From assembly GCA_021734255.1 (NCBI GenBank), contig JAIPJM010000024.1:1-42786 (forward strand): DNA of 42,786 nt, given 5' to 3'. The number at the start of each line of letters is the position of its first letter. Position 1 is the first letter of the stretch. Of this stretch, positions 33,761-42,720 are shown one piece after another. The translations under genes were made by a program, and so were the position numbers. The notes below the pieces were generated by a model. That model saw nothing but the letters and a program-made list of their open reading frames with translations. It searched no databases and was not told the DNA's origin. Source of the DNA: Fidelibacterota bacterium (GTDB lineage: Bacteria; Fidelibacterota; UBA8477; JABMPR01).

Positions 33761-34876
33761 TTGAGAAAGACACCAAAAATTCTGATCACAATGCTGCTTG
33801 CAGCCTCGTTTATCTCTGCCTCGCCTTTTCTGGGGGAACTATCCTTAAGCGGTGTAGCCAGTGGGGTGAACACGAACGAGGTCAATATCATGACGCGCTA
33901 TTTGCCTGCAGTTGAGTTTCAGAACACCTTATCCGAAGACTGGGCTTACGATCTGGGAGTTCGCTGGCAGATCCAGTGGGGCGGGCAACTGGACACACTG
34001 GATATTGGCACAAGTGGCCTCATTGCTGAGCCCTATCGGGTGGCGCTGAATTTACAGAGTGCCCGTTCAGAGTATATCATAGGTCTACAAAAGATCAATT
34101 TTGGACCCGCCCGTATCCTGAGGTCCCTCATGTGGTTCGACTCGATCAACCCTACGGACCCCTTGAAACTCACCAGCGGTGTCACCGGGATCAGCGCAAA
34201 ACATTACTATGAAAGTGGCTGGTCCTCTCAGGCCTGGGTGCTGTTGCCAGGAGATCCCATTGGCTGGGAGGGATTCCCAGACCAGGAGGGCACCTTTGAG
34301 ACAGGTGGGAGAGTCGGTATACCTCATGAGCGGGGGCAGGTCGGCCTCAGTACTCACTGGCGGATAGCGGATGCCTCAGCCATTTCAGCCAATGATCCGG
34401 ATCTTTATGAAGGTCGGATCGGCCTGGATGGCTTCTGGGATATCGGTATAGGGCTATGGTTTGAATCCGTCTATAAAAATCAGCAATTTGCTAACAATCC
34501 GTTCCTGCAGCAGCTACAAACCACGATTGGCGCAGATTATACATTCTGGGTGGGTAACGGCATTCTAGTGTCAACTGAGCATATGTTGATCAATATTTGG
34601 GACAGTCCCAGCACTGAAGATACCAACCGTTTGATCAGCACAGTGATGAGTAGCTACTCACCGACCCTGTTCGATCAGCTCAGTGTCATGCTGTTCCTGG
34701 ATTGGGAAACGGAGACACCCTTGGCTTACCTGAGTTGGGGCCGAACCTATGATGCCCTTCGGTTCACCCTGGGTGCTTTCTATACGAATACTGAGAATAC
34801 CCAGGGCTCAAGTGCCGGGATAAATTCAGATTTTTCAGGAAAAGGAATACAATTAACAGTGGTCTATAACCACTAG
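33761..34876 (+). CDS. Outer-membrane beta-barrel protein, porin-like
   Basis: A 371-aa exported protein. I place the start at TTG 33761, one base after the regulator's stop, with GAGGA five bases upstream; this gives the signal peptide LRKTPKILITMLLAASFISA. An in-frame ATG at 33728 lies inside the regulator gene and is unlikely. The mature chain is beta-rich with alternating patterns and IIGLQKINFGPARILR followed by FDSINPTDPLK, recalling the Q.I.WG...D..NP.D signature of DUF1302-like and other diagnostic barrels. It is likely the outer-membrane partner of the ABC and LolA-like genes that follow. The specific family is not certain. Confidence 0.75.
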   Translation: MRKTPKILITMLLAASFISASPFLGELSLSGVASGVNTNEVNIMTRYLPAVEFQNTLSEDWAYDLGVRWQIQWGGQLDTLDIGTSGLIAEPYRVALNLQSARSEYIIGLQKINFGPARILRSLMWFDSINPTDPLKLTSGVTGISAKHYYESGWSSQAWVLLPGDPIGWEGFPDQEGTFETGGRVGIPHERGQVGLSTHWRIADASAISANDPDLYEGRIGLDGFWDIGIGLWFESVYKNQQFANNPFLQQLQTTIGADYTFWVGNGILVSTEHMLINIWDSPSTEDTNRLISTVMSSYSPTLFDQLSVMLFLDWETETPLAYLSWGRTYDALRFTLGAFYTNTENTQGSSAGINSDFSGKGIQLTVVYNH

Positions 34877-34900
34877 TTGAACACGAAATAGGAGTCAAAA

Positions 34901-35593
34901 ATGGCTGAAACTAAACTGATCCACACTCAAGAGCTGGTTAAGACCTATCCGGTAGCGGATCATGAATTCGTTGCACTCAAAGATGTCACTCTGGATATCC
35001 GGAAAGGTGAGTTTACCGGGCTGGTTGGACCCAGCGGATCGGGAAAAACCACCCTGCTGAATGTATTAGGATCACTGGATGTTCCCACAAGTGGCAAGGT
35101 CAATGTACTGGACCACGACATCGGTAGTTTGACGCATAAACAGGCAGCCATGCTCAGGAATCAGCACATCGGGTTTATTTTCCAAACCTACAACCTCCTT
35201 CCGGTTTATACTGTTTTTGAAAATGTTGAATTCCCACTGCTACTGCTTGGAAAATCAACGGATGAGCGGAAGAATATGGTGAATGAGGCGCTGGAGTGGG
35301 TTGGTCTCACTGATAAAGCAGAGATGCGGCCAGCACAGCTTTCTGGTGGTGAATCACAGCGGGTGGCCATTGCTCGTGCCATGGTCAAGAAACCAGCACT
35401 GGTATTGGCAGATGAACCGACAGCCAACCTGGATGCCAAGAATTCACACCACATCCTGCAGACCATGGAAAGATTGAATGGAGAGCTGGAGACAACCTTT
35501 CTGTTCGCGACCCACGATGAAAAGGTGATGCAGTACATGAAACGGATCATTTCTTTGGAAGATGGAGAAGTGGTTAAAGACGAAACCAGGTAA
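34901..35593 (+). CDS. LolD/MacB-type ABC transporter ATPase
   Basis: A 230-aa ATPase. Walker A GPSGSGKT (43-50), signature LSGGESQR (147-154), Walker B VLADEPT (168-174) and switch His205 are intact; the length and the HIGFIFQTYNLLP segment are typical of the LolD/MacB/FtsE branch that powers FtsX-type permeases. These systems do mechanical work from the cytoplasm, such as lifting lipoproteins from the inner membrane, rather than moving solutes through a channel. AGGAG precedes the ATG. Directly followed by two FtsX permeases, with which it should form a LolCDE-like complex. Confidence 0.94.
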   Translation: MAETKLIHTQELVKTYPVADHEFVALKDVTLDIRKGEFTGLVGPSGSGKTTLLNVLGSLDVPTSGKVNVLDHDIGSLTHKQAAMLRNQHIGFIFQTYNLLPVYTVFENVEFPLLLLGKSTDERKNMVNEALEWVGLTDKAEMRPAQLSGGESQRVAIARAMVKKPALVLADEPTANLDAKNSHHILQTMERLNGELETTFLFATHDEKVMQYMKRIISLEDGEVVKDETR

Positions 35594-35606
35594 GGGAGGA
35601 CTCAAA

Positions 35607-36782
35607 ATGGTCATCCTAAAATTAGCATATAGAAATTTAAGGGGAGCCGGTATCCGAACCTGGCTCAATATTTTTGTTCTGTCCATCGCTTTTCTGGCCA
35701 TCATCTATCTGAAGGGTATGTACAACGGAATGCAGGATCAAAGCATACGTATCTCCGAAAATACTGACAAAGGTAGCGGTCAATACTGGTGTGAGGTCTA
35801 CGATCCGTATGATCCACTTTCATTGCCAGACGCCCACGACGAGATCCCTGCTGTTTTTGACCCGTTCAGGGAATCCGGGGTCATGACACCGGTCATGTTG
35901 TATCAGGGGGCTATCTACCCTGAGAATCGTATGAAGAATGTCATGCTCCGCGGTGTCGATCACGAGCAAACGGTCATGAATGTACCCACCCATGAACTAA
36001 ATGTGGAAGCAGATGGATATATCCCTGTGATGATCGGTCAACGTATGGCCAGGAGCATCAATGCCGAGGAAGGCGATATTTTCACGATGCAATGGCGCGA
36101 TGGAAATGGTGCCTATGACGCTCGCGATGCCAAAGTTGTGCATGTCATGGTCACCGACAACCTGACCATAGATGTCGGTAATGTCTGGCTGGATCTGTCC
36201 CTATTACAGGATATCACGCGTCTGGATAATTACGCCACGATGATGGTCGTTGATAAGTCCTATTCTGGTGAATTACCAGAGTCCAGTTGGACCTACCATA
36301 GTCTGGTCGAATTGACAGCAGATATTCGCGAGATGACAGAAATGAAGAGCAAGGGAGGGAGTATCTTCTACGGTGTGCTCATGGCACTGGCCCTCCTGGC
36401 TGTTTTTGATACCCAGGTGCTATCCATATGGAGAAGACGCAAAGAGATGGGTACCCTGATGGCTTTGGGTATGACACGCCTGACGCTTATCAAGCTCTTT
36501 ACGCTGGAAGGCAGCATGTATGGGATATTCGCTGCTATTCTGGCGACCATTTATGGGGCTCCTCTGCTCTACCTGAATAACATGAAGGGTCTTACCATGC
36601 CCATGGACGTGGATAGTTTTGGAATGGTACTTCCACAAACCTTGTATCCCGAGTATTCCTTATCCCTGATCCTGGGAACCATCATTGTGGTCCTGATTAC
36701 GGTTACCATCACAAGTTACATTCCGGTTCGGAAGCTGGCGCAGCTGAAACCCACCGATGCGCTGAGGGGGAAGATGTCATGA
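35607..36782 (+). CDS. FtsX/LolE-like ABC permease (first)
   Basis: A 391-aa inner-membrane permease. ATG 35607 follows GGGAGG by eight bases; the in-frame ATG at 35562 overlaps the ATPase gene and is not preferred. One N-terminal helix (NIFVLSIAFLAIIYLKGM) is followed by a large periplasmic MacB-type domain (about 45-250) and three C-terminal helices with RRKEMGTLMALGMTRLTLIK, the FtsX hallmark. It should pair with the second permease as a heterodimer. Its stop overlaps the next start by four bases (ATGA). Confidence 0.92.
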   Translation: MVILKLAYRNLRGAGIRTWLNIFVLSIAFLAIIYLKGMYNGMQDQSIRISENTDKGSGQYWCEVYDPYDPLSLPDAHDEIPAVFDPFRESGVMTPVMLYQGAIYPENRMKNVMLRGVDHEQTVMNVPTHELNVEADGYIPVMIGQRMARSINAEEGDIFTMQWRDGNGAYDARDAKVVHVMVTDNLTIDVGNVWLDLSLLQDITRLDNYATMMVVDKSYSGELPESSWTYHSLVELTADIREMTEMKSKGGSIFYGVLMALALLAVFDTQVLSIWRRRKEMGTLMALGMTRLTLIKLFTLEGSMYGIFAAILATIYGAPLLYLNNMKGLTMPMDVDSFGMVLPQTLYPEYSLSLILGTIIVVLITVTITSYIPVRKLAQLKPTDALRGKMS

Positions 36783-38065
36783 TCAAATTTCTATTAGCAG
36801 GAATACTTCGAGATCGCTCCCGTAGTTTGTTCCCCATTCTGACGGTCTTTATTGGTACGACGCTCACGGTCCTTATGACCGGCTATATCGGTGGCGTCAT
36901 GCCAGATATGATCAGATTGAGCGCCCATCTGGATGCCGGACACGTAAAGGTGACGTCACAGGGTTATTTTGAAGATCGCGCCCAGATGCCGCTGGATATG
37001 GCGCTGGATGACGCTGAGGGAATCATCGACAGGCTTGAGGCTCAGTTTCCTGATATGATGTGGAAAGCCCGCACACGCTTTGGTGGTCTACTGGATATCC
37101 CAGACGAGAATGGAGAAACGAGAGCCCAAACGGCTGTATCTGCTCAGGCAGCCGACCTGATCAGCCCCAACAGTACAGAGTTGGAGTATTTGAAGATCAA
37201 AAGTTCATTGGTGGACGGGAGTCTGCCTGATGACCCGTTTGATATCATCGTATCAAAAAACCTGGCAGAATCTTACGGACTGGCCATCGGTGATATGGTC
37301 ACGCTTATGAGCTCGACGGTAAACGGAGCCATGTCCTTCCAGAACTTCAGGATCGCAGGCACAGTTGTTTTTGGGGTGGCTGCTCTGGATAAGGGAGGTG
37401 CCATCATTGCTGATATTGAGGGTGCACGTATGGCTCTGGATATGAATGGTGGGAGCACAGAGATCCTGGGCTTCTTTAAAGACGATGAGTACGCCAGCGA
37501 ACGTGCCCAGGCCGTAAGCGATTGGATCAACGCGAACCTGAGTGTGGAGGGTGATCCTTATTCACCGACCGCATTTACCATGGAGGATGTCAATGAATTT
37601 GCCGCCCTCATGCAATTTGCCGGTGCTTTCATCTTTATCATATCAGCTGTGTTCATTGCCATCATGTTCATTGTTCTCTGGAATTCTGGGCTGATGAACG
37701 GCCTGCGTCGATATGGTGAGATGGGTTTGCGCCTCGCCGTTGGCGAATCAAAGGGACACATTTATCGTAGTATGCTCCTGGAATCATCTCTCATTGGGAT
37801 CATTGGCACCATTTTCGGTACGGCTCTTGGTCTGTTTTTCGTGTACCTGCTTCAGGAATATGGCCTGGATATTAGCGGTATTGGTGCTTCCAATACAGGT
37901 GACGGGATCTACTATCCCGATGTCATTCGTGGAAAGATCATCCCGGCCTGCTTCTACATCGGTTTTATTCCCGGCTTGATTGCACCCTTTCTCGGATCGT
38001 TGGTCTCCGGCCGAGGCATCTATAAACGGCAGACCGCCTCATTATTCAAGGAATTGGAAACATGA
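36779..38065 (+). CDS. FtsX/LolE-like ABC permease (second)
   Basis: A 428-aa permease with the same layout: N-terminal helix (LFPILTVFIGTTLTVLMTGYI), a periplasmic domain (about 50-270) containing VSKNLAESYGLAIGDMVTL, and three helices with LRRYGEMGLRLAVGESKGHI. It differs enough from its neighbour to form a LolC/LolE-like heterodimer. It starts inside the preceding stop codon, so translation is coupled. Together with the ATPase at 34901 it forms the energised inner-membrane part of the proposed lipid or lipoprotein route. Confidence 0.92.
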   Translation: MIKFLLAGILRDRSRSLFPILTVFIGTTLTVLMTGYIGGVMPDMIRLSAHLDAGHVKVTSQGYFEDRAQMPLDMALDDAEGIIDRLEAQFPDMMWKARTRFGGLLDIPDENGETRAQTAVSAQAADLISPNSTELEYLKIKSSLVDGSLPDDPFDIIVSKNLAESYGLAIGDMVTLMSSTVNGAMSFQNFRIAGTVVFGVAALDKGGAIIADIEGARMALDMNGGSTEILGFFKDDEYASERAQAVSDWINANLSVEGDPYSPTAFTMEDVNEFAALMQFAGAFIFIISAVFIAIMFIVLWNSGLMNGLRRYGEMGLRLAVGESKGHIYRSMLLESSLIGIIGTIFGTALGLFFVYLLQEYGLDISGIGASNTGDGIYYPDVIRGKIIPACFYIGFIPGLIAPFLGSLVSGRGIYKRQTASLFKELET

Positions 38066-38088
38066 GGTTTCAAGAAAAATCAAATTTT

Positions 38089-38178
38089 CGTCACACTGAG
38101 CGGAGTCGAAGTGCGATGGAAATAAGAGACAATAAAGCCATCAAATTTTTAAGTCCCTCGACTCCGCTCGGGATGACG
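38089..38178. repeat. Inverted-repeat intergenic element
   Basis: A 21-bp arm (38089-38109) and its near-complement (38158-38178) match at 18 of 21 bases and share the core GAGCGGAGTCGA / TCGACTCCGCTC. The pattern of an inverted pair of GTCA...GAGCGGAGTCGA arms is one I have seen as a dispersed palindromic element in environmental genomes. It sits in the 137-bp gap inside the envelope operon, where it could form a hairpin in the mRNA and uncouple expression of the downstream genes. Confidence 0.72.
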
Positions 38179-38202
38179 TTTCCTCATAGAAAGGGGTTAA
38201 CC

Positions 38203-38955
38203 ATGAGAGTCCTAATGACTGGCATTGCTACCCTGGCAATGCTTGCAATGCCTTCTAATTCAATTGCTCAGGACTGGCCTGATGGATTGGCGGTCATGAA
38301 GCGTATCGACAGGAACATGGTCGCAGAGAACCAGGTGGTCGAATCCACCATGATCGTCCATGGTCGCCGCAGCAGCCGTACCATCACATCCAGGGGATAT
38401 ATGGTCAGTGACGAGAAGTCATTCAGTGAATATCTCTCACCTCCTCGTGAAAAGGGGACCAAAATGCTGAAGCTGGATGATAAGCTCTGGATCTATTCGC
38501 CCAGTACAAACCGCATCATACAGATCGCCGGACATATGCTGCGGCAGTCTGTCATGGGCTCTGATCTATCCTACGAGGACTTTACCGAGGCAGCTGAGCT
38601 GGAAGAAGCATATAAATGCACGGTCATCGCCGAGGACACACTGGACGGTCGACCGACCTATGTGGTGGAACTGATCGGCAAACGAGATGATCTGGCCTAT
38701 GCAAAGCGGAAGGTCTGGGTGGATTCAGACCGCTGGGTAGCACTCAAAGAAGAACGCTATGCCCGCTCCGGAAAATTGCTGAAGACCACTGAGATCACTG
38801 AGGTCTTCAAGGTTCAGGGACGCTGGTATCCCAAGCATATGATCTTCAAGGATGTACTGAAGAAGGGCAAGGGGACTGAGTTCATTATCGATTCGATCAA
38901 GTTTAACCAGGATATTCCTGAGCATTTATTTACAAAGGCAGCATTGAGGAAATAA
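38203..38955 (+). CDS. LolA-like outer-membrane lipoprotein-sorting protein
   Basis: A 250-aa periplasmic protein taken from ATG 38203, which has AAAGGGG upstream and begins the signal peptide MRVLMTGIATLAMLAMPSNS (cut near IAQ). A frame from 38062 reads through the inverted-repeat element (HTERSRS, PSTPLGMT) and is spurious. The mature chain resembles the LolA-like family (PF17131 type): an incomplete beta-barrel with VVESTMIVHGR, KLDDKLWIYSP, GSDLSYEDF and the repeated YVVELIG/KVWVDSDRWVALKEE strands. It would carry a lipid or lipoprotein across the periplasm from the FtsX-type ABC complex to the outer membrane. Confidence 0.88.
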   Translation: MRVLMTGIATLAMLAMPSNSIAQDWPDGLAVMKRIDRNMVAENQVVESTMIVHGRRSSRTITSRGYMVSDEKSFSEYLSPPREKGTKMLKLDDKLWIYSPSTNRIIQIAGHMLRQSVMGSDLSYEDFTEAAELEEAYKCTVIAEDTLDGRPTYVVELIGKRDDLAYAKRKVWVDSDRWVALKEERYARSGKLLKTTEITEVFKVQGRWYPKHMIFKDVLKKGKGTEFIIDSIKFNQDIPEHLFTKAALRK

Positions 38956-39010
38956 CAGGAGCAGATGAGAATTGGGGAATAATACACTTGGACTCAAGAT
39001 TGGGCACGAT

Positions 39011-41425
39011 ATGATGGCTAAGAGAGTAAAAATAATTCGCGGTTTCAAAATATCGATTCTGTTGCTTCTCTTGGGCCTCTCGGCTGTGTCTGCTCAGGAC
39101 AGGCCGAAAGTTGGCGTGGTCCTTTCGGGTGGTGGTGCCCGCGGATTTGCCCATGTGGGGACATTGGCTCTTATCGACTCGCTGAACATCCCCGTCGATT
39201 ATATTGCCGGTACGAGTATGGGAGGTATTATTGGTGCCCTCTATTCCATTGGATATGATCCTGTTGAGATCGATCGGCTGATCCGCAATCTGGATTGGGA
39301 GACATTTTTCTCAGATGATCCACCCCGAAATTTGGCTCACTTTTTTGATAGAAAAGATGACGGTGAATATCAATTGGAATTGAAGCTGGAAAACTGGGTT
39401 CCCATCCCACCAGATGGATTGATCAGTGGTCAGAATATCCTGCTTGAATTATCGAAATATACCTTTGCCTACGAAAACGTGACCCACTTTGATGAGCTAC
39501 CCATTCCTTTTCGATGCATGGCCGTCGATATCATCACAGGCAATGAGGTGGTCCTGGAATCGGGATCGCTTTCAAAGGCCATGCGGTCCACCATGTCGAT
39601 ACCGACTCTATTTGACCCTGTCCCCTGGGGAGATTCCTTGCTAGTGGATGGAGGCTTACTGAATAATGTGCCTGTGCAGGTGGTAAAAGATATGGGTGCC
39701 GATATCATTATCACCTGTAATGTCGGTTCCGCCAGAAGAAGCAAAGAGGAGTTGAATACGCTGATCAGAGTTCTGGAGCAATCGATCTATTTGCCTGGCT
39801 ATCTCCGGGAGGATCAAAATCTTCCACTTTCTGATATCATCATAACACCAGTCGTTCAGGATTTTAATCCGGCTGTATTCAGTGATTCAAATATTGACTC
39901 GATTCTTGCCTCAGGTTATCGAGCCGCGGAAAAGGCGAGTCAAGATTTGAAGCGACTGGCTGATAAGCACAGGCTTGCTGCCCCTCAGTCGGAATTCAGT
40001 GAGCGGGATAAAGATAGCCGACTCTATGGTCTCCAGTTCACAGGAAACACAACCCTGCCATTTCCTTATCTATTTGAGCGCTGCTCCTTGACCCCAGGAG
40101 ATACCATCAATGTGGATAGGGTAGAAGAAGCTATACGGGCGATGAAGGTATCCGATCGTATCCAGGATGTAACCTATTCCGCCATTTTTGAATCTCCTGA
40201 CGAAGTGAGATTAAAGTTTCACGTTAAGGAGAGTCATTATCCAAGAATTGATGAGGTTCAGATACAAGGGAATCATTATCTACCCTTTTCGTATATCTAC
40301 CAGAATCTGGATGTTCATGCCGGAGATCCATTCAATCCAGATCAGGTGGCCCACAGGATCAACCAGCTATATAGCCTGGGGGTGTTCAGCACCGTTCAAT
40401 ATGAGGTCAAACCTGTTGATGACAGAAGTGTGAGACTCATGATCAAGGTAGAGGAAAAAGCCGATAACCGCTTGCGTCTGGGGTGGCGGTATGACAATTA
40501 TCATAATCTGGTTGGCTACATTGGTATCGTTCATGACAACCTGCTGTTACCCGGTATGCAAATGGAAGCAGATTTTCAAGTTGCAGGTCGACAGCGATTC
40601 AATATCCGCTTGTTTTATCCGCTGAGTTTTAAGGAACGAGTCACTTATCCATATCTGGAAGTATCAGGTGTGGATGAATCACGGACGCTTTATGATTTTG
40701 GCGTTAAAACTGCGATCTATGACGACTTTGAACAGGCGCTACATTTTGGCTTGGGCTTTCTGCCAACGAACCACCTGGTAATAGAAGCTGATTTTGCCTT
40801 TGAAAAGAATGTAGTGGAGCCAGAAGTTGGGCAAGCTGGGCTGGTAGCCTGGGACGATGTGTATAAACAGATCAATCTTTTGTTGGGCTTTGACGATTTA
40901 GATGATGCTGTGATCCCGAGAACAGGGCGGATCATGGATCTCAACATTCAGCGATCATTGGCTTATAGCAAAAATTATGGGCGGTTTGAGGCCACCTATG
41001 CTTCCTACCAGGAGATAAACAGTAGAAGCAATATAAGATTCTATACCCATCTTGGCGGGAGCTACGGTCTGGAGGATTTACAGTACAAGTGGTTTCATAG
41101 TCTGGGAAGTGATGATTTCGTTGGTGCTGATCTTTATGAATTATCCTGGAAGAAATTTATGACCTTCAGAGTAGATCTCAGGCATGAATTCCTCACAGAT
41201 TGGTATGTTAAACTGAGTTACAATATTGCCCCTAACCCTGCCCTGGATGGGAACTACGTCTATCCTCCGAATGTGAAGGTCATAAACGGTTATGGCATGG
41301 GACTACTCTATGATTCCTATGTTGGACCTATTGAGTTTACATTTGGTCTTGGGGACAAACTGAACGCAGATGATACCAAATCGCTCCGCTATCTCAGTTA
41401 TTTCTCTGCTGGTCTAAAATTCTAA
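39011..41425 (+). CDS. Patatin-like phospholipase with POTRA and BamA-type barrel (PlpD/type Vd autotransporter)
   Basis: An approximately 804-aa outer-membrane protein. A signal peptide (SILLLLLGLSAVSA) is followed by a patatin domain (about 32-330) with oxyanion GGGARG (40-45), nucleophile GTSMGG (Ser69) and the DGGLLNN aspartate (near 212), then two POTRA-like units (about 340-405 and 410-485, with GNTTLPFPYLF and GNHYLPFSYIY) and a 16-strand Omp85-type barrel ending GLKF. PlpD of Pseudomonas is the known type; it secretes its own phospholipase. The start is uncertain: a TTG at 38972 with AGGAG 10 bases upstream also fits. It closes the envelope operon, 55 bases after the LolA-like gene. 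Confidence 0.9.
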   Translation: MMAKRVKIIRGFKISILLLLLGLSAVSAQDRPKVGVVLSGGGARGFAHVGTLALIDSLNIPVDYIAGTSMGGIIGALYSIGYDPVEIDRLIRNLDWETFFSDDPPRNLAHFFDRKDDGEYQLELKLENWVPIPPDGLISGQNILLELSKYTFAYENVTHFDELPIPFRCMAVDIITGNEVVLESGSLSKAMRSTMSIPTLFDPVPWGDSLLVDGGLLNNVPVQVVKDMGADIIITCNVGSARRSKEELNTLIRVLEQSIYLPGYLREDQNLPLSDIIITPVVQDFNPAVFSDSNIDSILASGYRAAEKASQDLKRLADKHRLAAPQSEFSERDKDSRLYGLQFTGNTTLPFPYLFERCSLTPGDTINVDRVEEAIRAMKVSDRIQDVTYSAIFESPDEVRLKFHVKESHYPRIDEVQIQGNHYLPFSYIYQNLDVHAGDPFNPDQVAHRINQLYSLGVFSTVQYEVKPVDDRSVRLMIKVEEKADNRLRLGWRYDNYHNLVGYIGIVHDNLLLPGMQMEADFQVAGRQRFNIRLFYPLSFKERVTYPYLEVSGVDESRTLYDFGVKTAIYDDFEQALHFGLGFLPTNHLVIEADFAFEKNVVEPEVGQAGLVAWDDVYKQINLLLGFDDLDDAVIPRTGRIMDLNIQRSLAYSKNYGRFEATYASYQEINSRSNIRFYTHLGGSYGLEDLQYKWFHSLGSDDFVGADLYELSWKKFMTFRVDLRHEFLTDWYVKLSYNIAPNPALDGNYVYPPNVKVINGYGMGLLYDSYVGPIEFTFGLGDKLNADDTKSLRYLSYFSAGLKF

Positions 41426-41451
41426 ACTGGCTGTAAGTCAGGTGGGTGAGA

Positions 41452-42492
41452 TCAAAGCTTGCTTGCATCACTTGCGCTGCGGCGACAAGTAAGTAGCCTG
41501 CCATAGAGCCGGCTGCCAGCCCAAACGATGGACGACACTTTGACGCTGATCTGTTCTCCAGGATCACCGTTCTCGGGACCAGGGACCACAACGTCACACT
41601 CATCATTGCTGTTCAAAAGGATCAGGAGCTTTTCCCATTCTGATAGTACAGCGTTTATCTCTCGCCCAATTATTTCTGCATCACGTTTGCCCAGGAGGGT
41701 TGCCATGGCCGGATTAACATCAATGATGTAGTCCTCGAGATCCAAAACCATCATGCCGTCTTCCATTGTTTCCACGAGAAAATTGCGTGCAATGGGAACA
41801 AGGTTCAGCATACCAAAGTGAAAAATACCCAGAGCGAAAAGCAGGCCTGAAATACCAAAAGAGATGGGCGTCCAGTCCAATCCAGGAATCGGATTGATTT
41901 TAAATACATACATGGAGTTAGCTACGAGCGGGATGAGTGCTCCCGAAATGATGATGCGTTGCTGATCCGTGTACAAGAAGGAGGTGTGCTTTGTCGATCT
42001 TAAAATGGCACCGATCCCGATCACAATCAATAAGTAGGAGTAACCCATATTGACAAAGAACCCAATACCATGACCGTAGATACCAATATTACCTGTTTCG
42101 GTAATGCTGACTTCAGGCCAGAGGAGTTGGTGGTAATCGTTTGTCATGGCTATGAGAAATGTTAACGCAGGAATGATTGAGAGGGCGGTAACGGTTTTTG
42201 GGGTGATCAGATCATCGCGATTACTGTAGGACCAGGAAAAGAGCAGATAGAAAACAGGAGCGGCGACAATCCCCAGGTAAGAGATCTGGGACCAGAGTGT
42301 TTTCAGGGATACTGATGTGGCGGCGGCCTCGAATACACCCGCCAGCGACCACTGAGCAGCTGCCAGGGTCAAGAAGAATAGATAAAAGCCAGTTTTCTGG
42401 ATGCGCATCTTCCAGGAGTATCTTGCGATAAACAGGCTGATGGCTGAGGATATCAACAACCAGAGGCTGAAGACATTAAACTCGTAATTCAT
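41452..42492 (-). CDS. Membrane sensor: 7TM histidine-kinase N-domain plus PAS, no output domain
   Basis: A 346-aa protein. Seven to eight hydrophobic helices (to about residue 220) match the N-terminal 7TM sensor domain of histidine kinases (HisKA_7TM type), followed by a PAS domain (about 235-330: FLVETMEDGMMVLDLEDYII and VNPAMATLLGKRDAEIIGRE). The chain stops soon after GRLLTCRR, where a full-length protein would read GRLLT.RDIT and continue into a kinase or GGDEF domain. No such domain follows; the convergent patatin gene lies 26 bases away. It may be a truncated gene or a stand-alone sensor. AGGAAGTAGG precedes the ATG. Confidence 0.82.
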   Translation of the reverse strand: MNYEFNVFSLWLLISSAISLFIARYSWKMRIQKTGFYLFFLTLAAAQWSLAGVFEAAATSVSLKTLWSQISYLGIVAAPVFYLLFSWSYSNRDDLITPKTVTALSIIPALTFLIAMTNDYHQLLWPEVSITETGNIGIYGHGIGFFVNMGYSYLLIVIGIGAILRSTKHTSFLYTDQQRIIISGALIPLVANSMYVFKINPIPGLDWTPISFGISGLLFALGIFHFGMLNLVPIARNFLVETMEDGMMVLDLEDYIIDVNPAMATLLGKRDAEIIGREINAVLSEWEKLLILLNSNDECDVVVPGPENGDPGEQISVKVSSIVWAGSRLYGRLLTCRRSASDASKL

Positions 42493-42647
42493 ATTTTCCT
42501 ACTTCCTGCTGCCAGGAATTATAATTGATACGTTTAGCTAAACAGTTTACCTACTAAAAAGGAGAAATTCAATTTTAAAAGTGCAGTCACTGCCAGTCTG
42601 CATACCTGTCCAAAACGATTGAATATCTGGCTTTAATAAAATAGAAC

Positions 42648-42672
42648 AGCCCCGCAACTAGAGGGCAGGGCT
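42648..42672. other. Short hairpin near the insertion sequence end
   Basis: AGCCC (42648-42652) can pair with GGGCT (42668-42672). It lies 49 bases before the transposase start and may be part of the element's left end or a minus-strand terminator; the pairing is short and the element's boundary cannot be fixed here. Confidence 0.25.
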
Positions 42673-42720
42673 ATAAGGAGTGTCTCTGCCATTCTGTAAC
42701 CCAACAATAGCGGAGGCGAG

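Noticed and set aside
38062-38202. Long N-terminal extension of the LolA-like protein
   Set aside because: The extension is translated inverted-repeat DNA, precedes a complete signal peptide, and a good ribosome-binding site stands at 38203.
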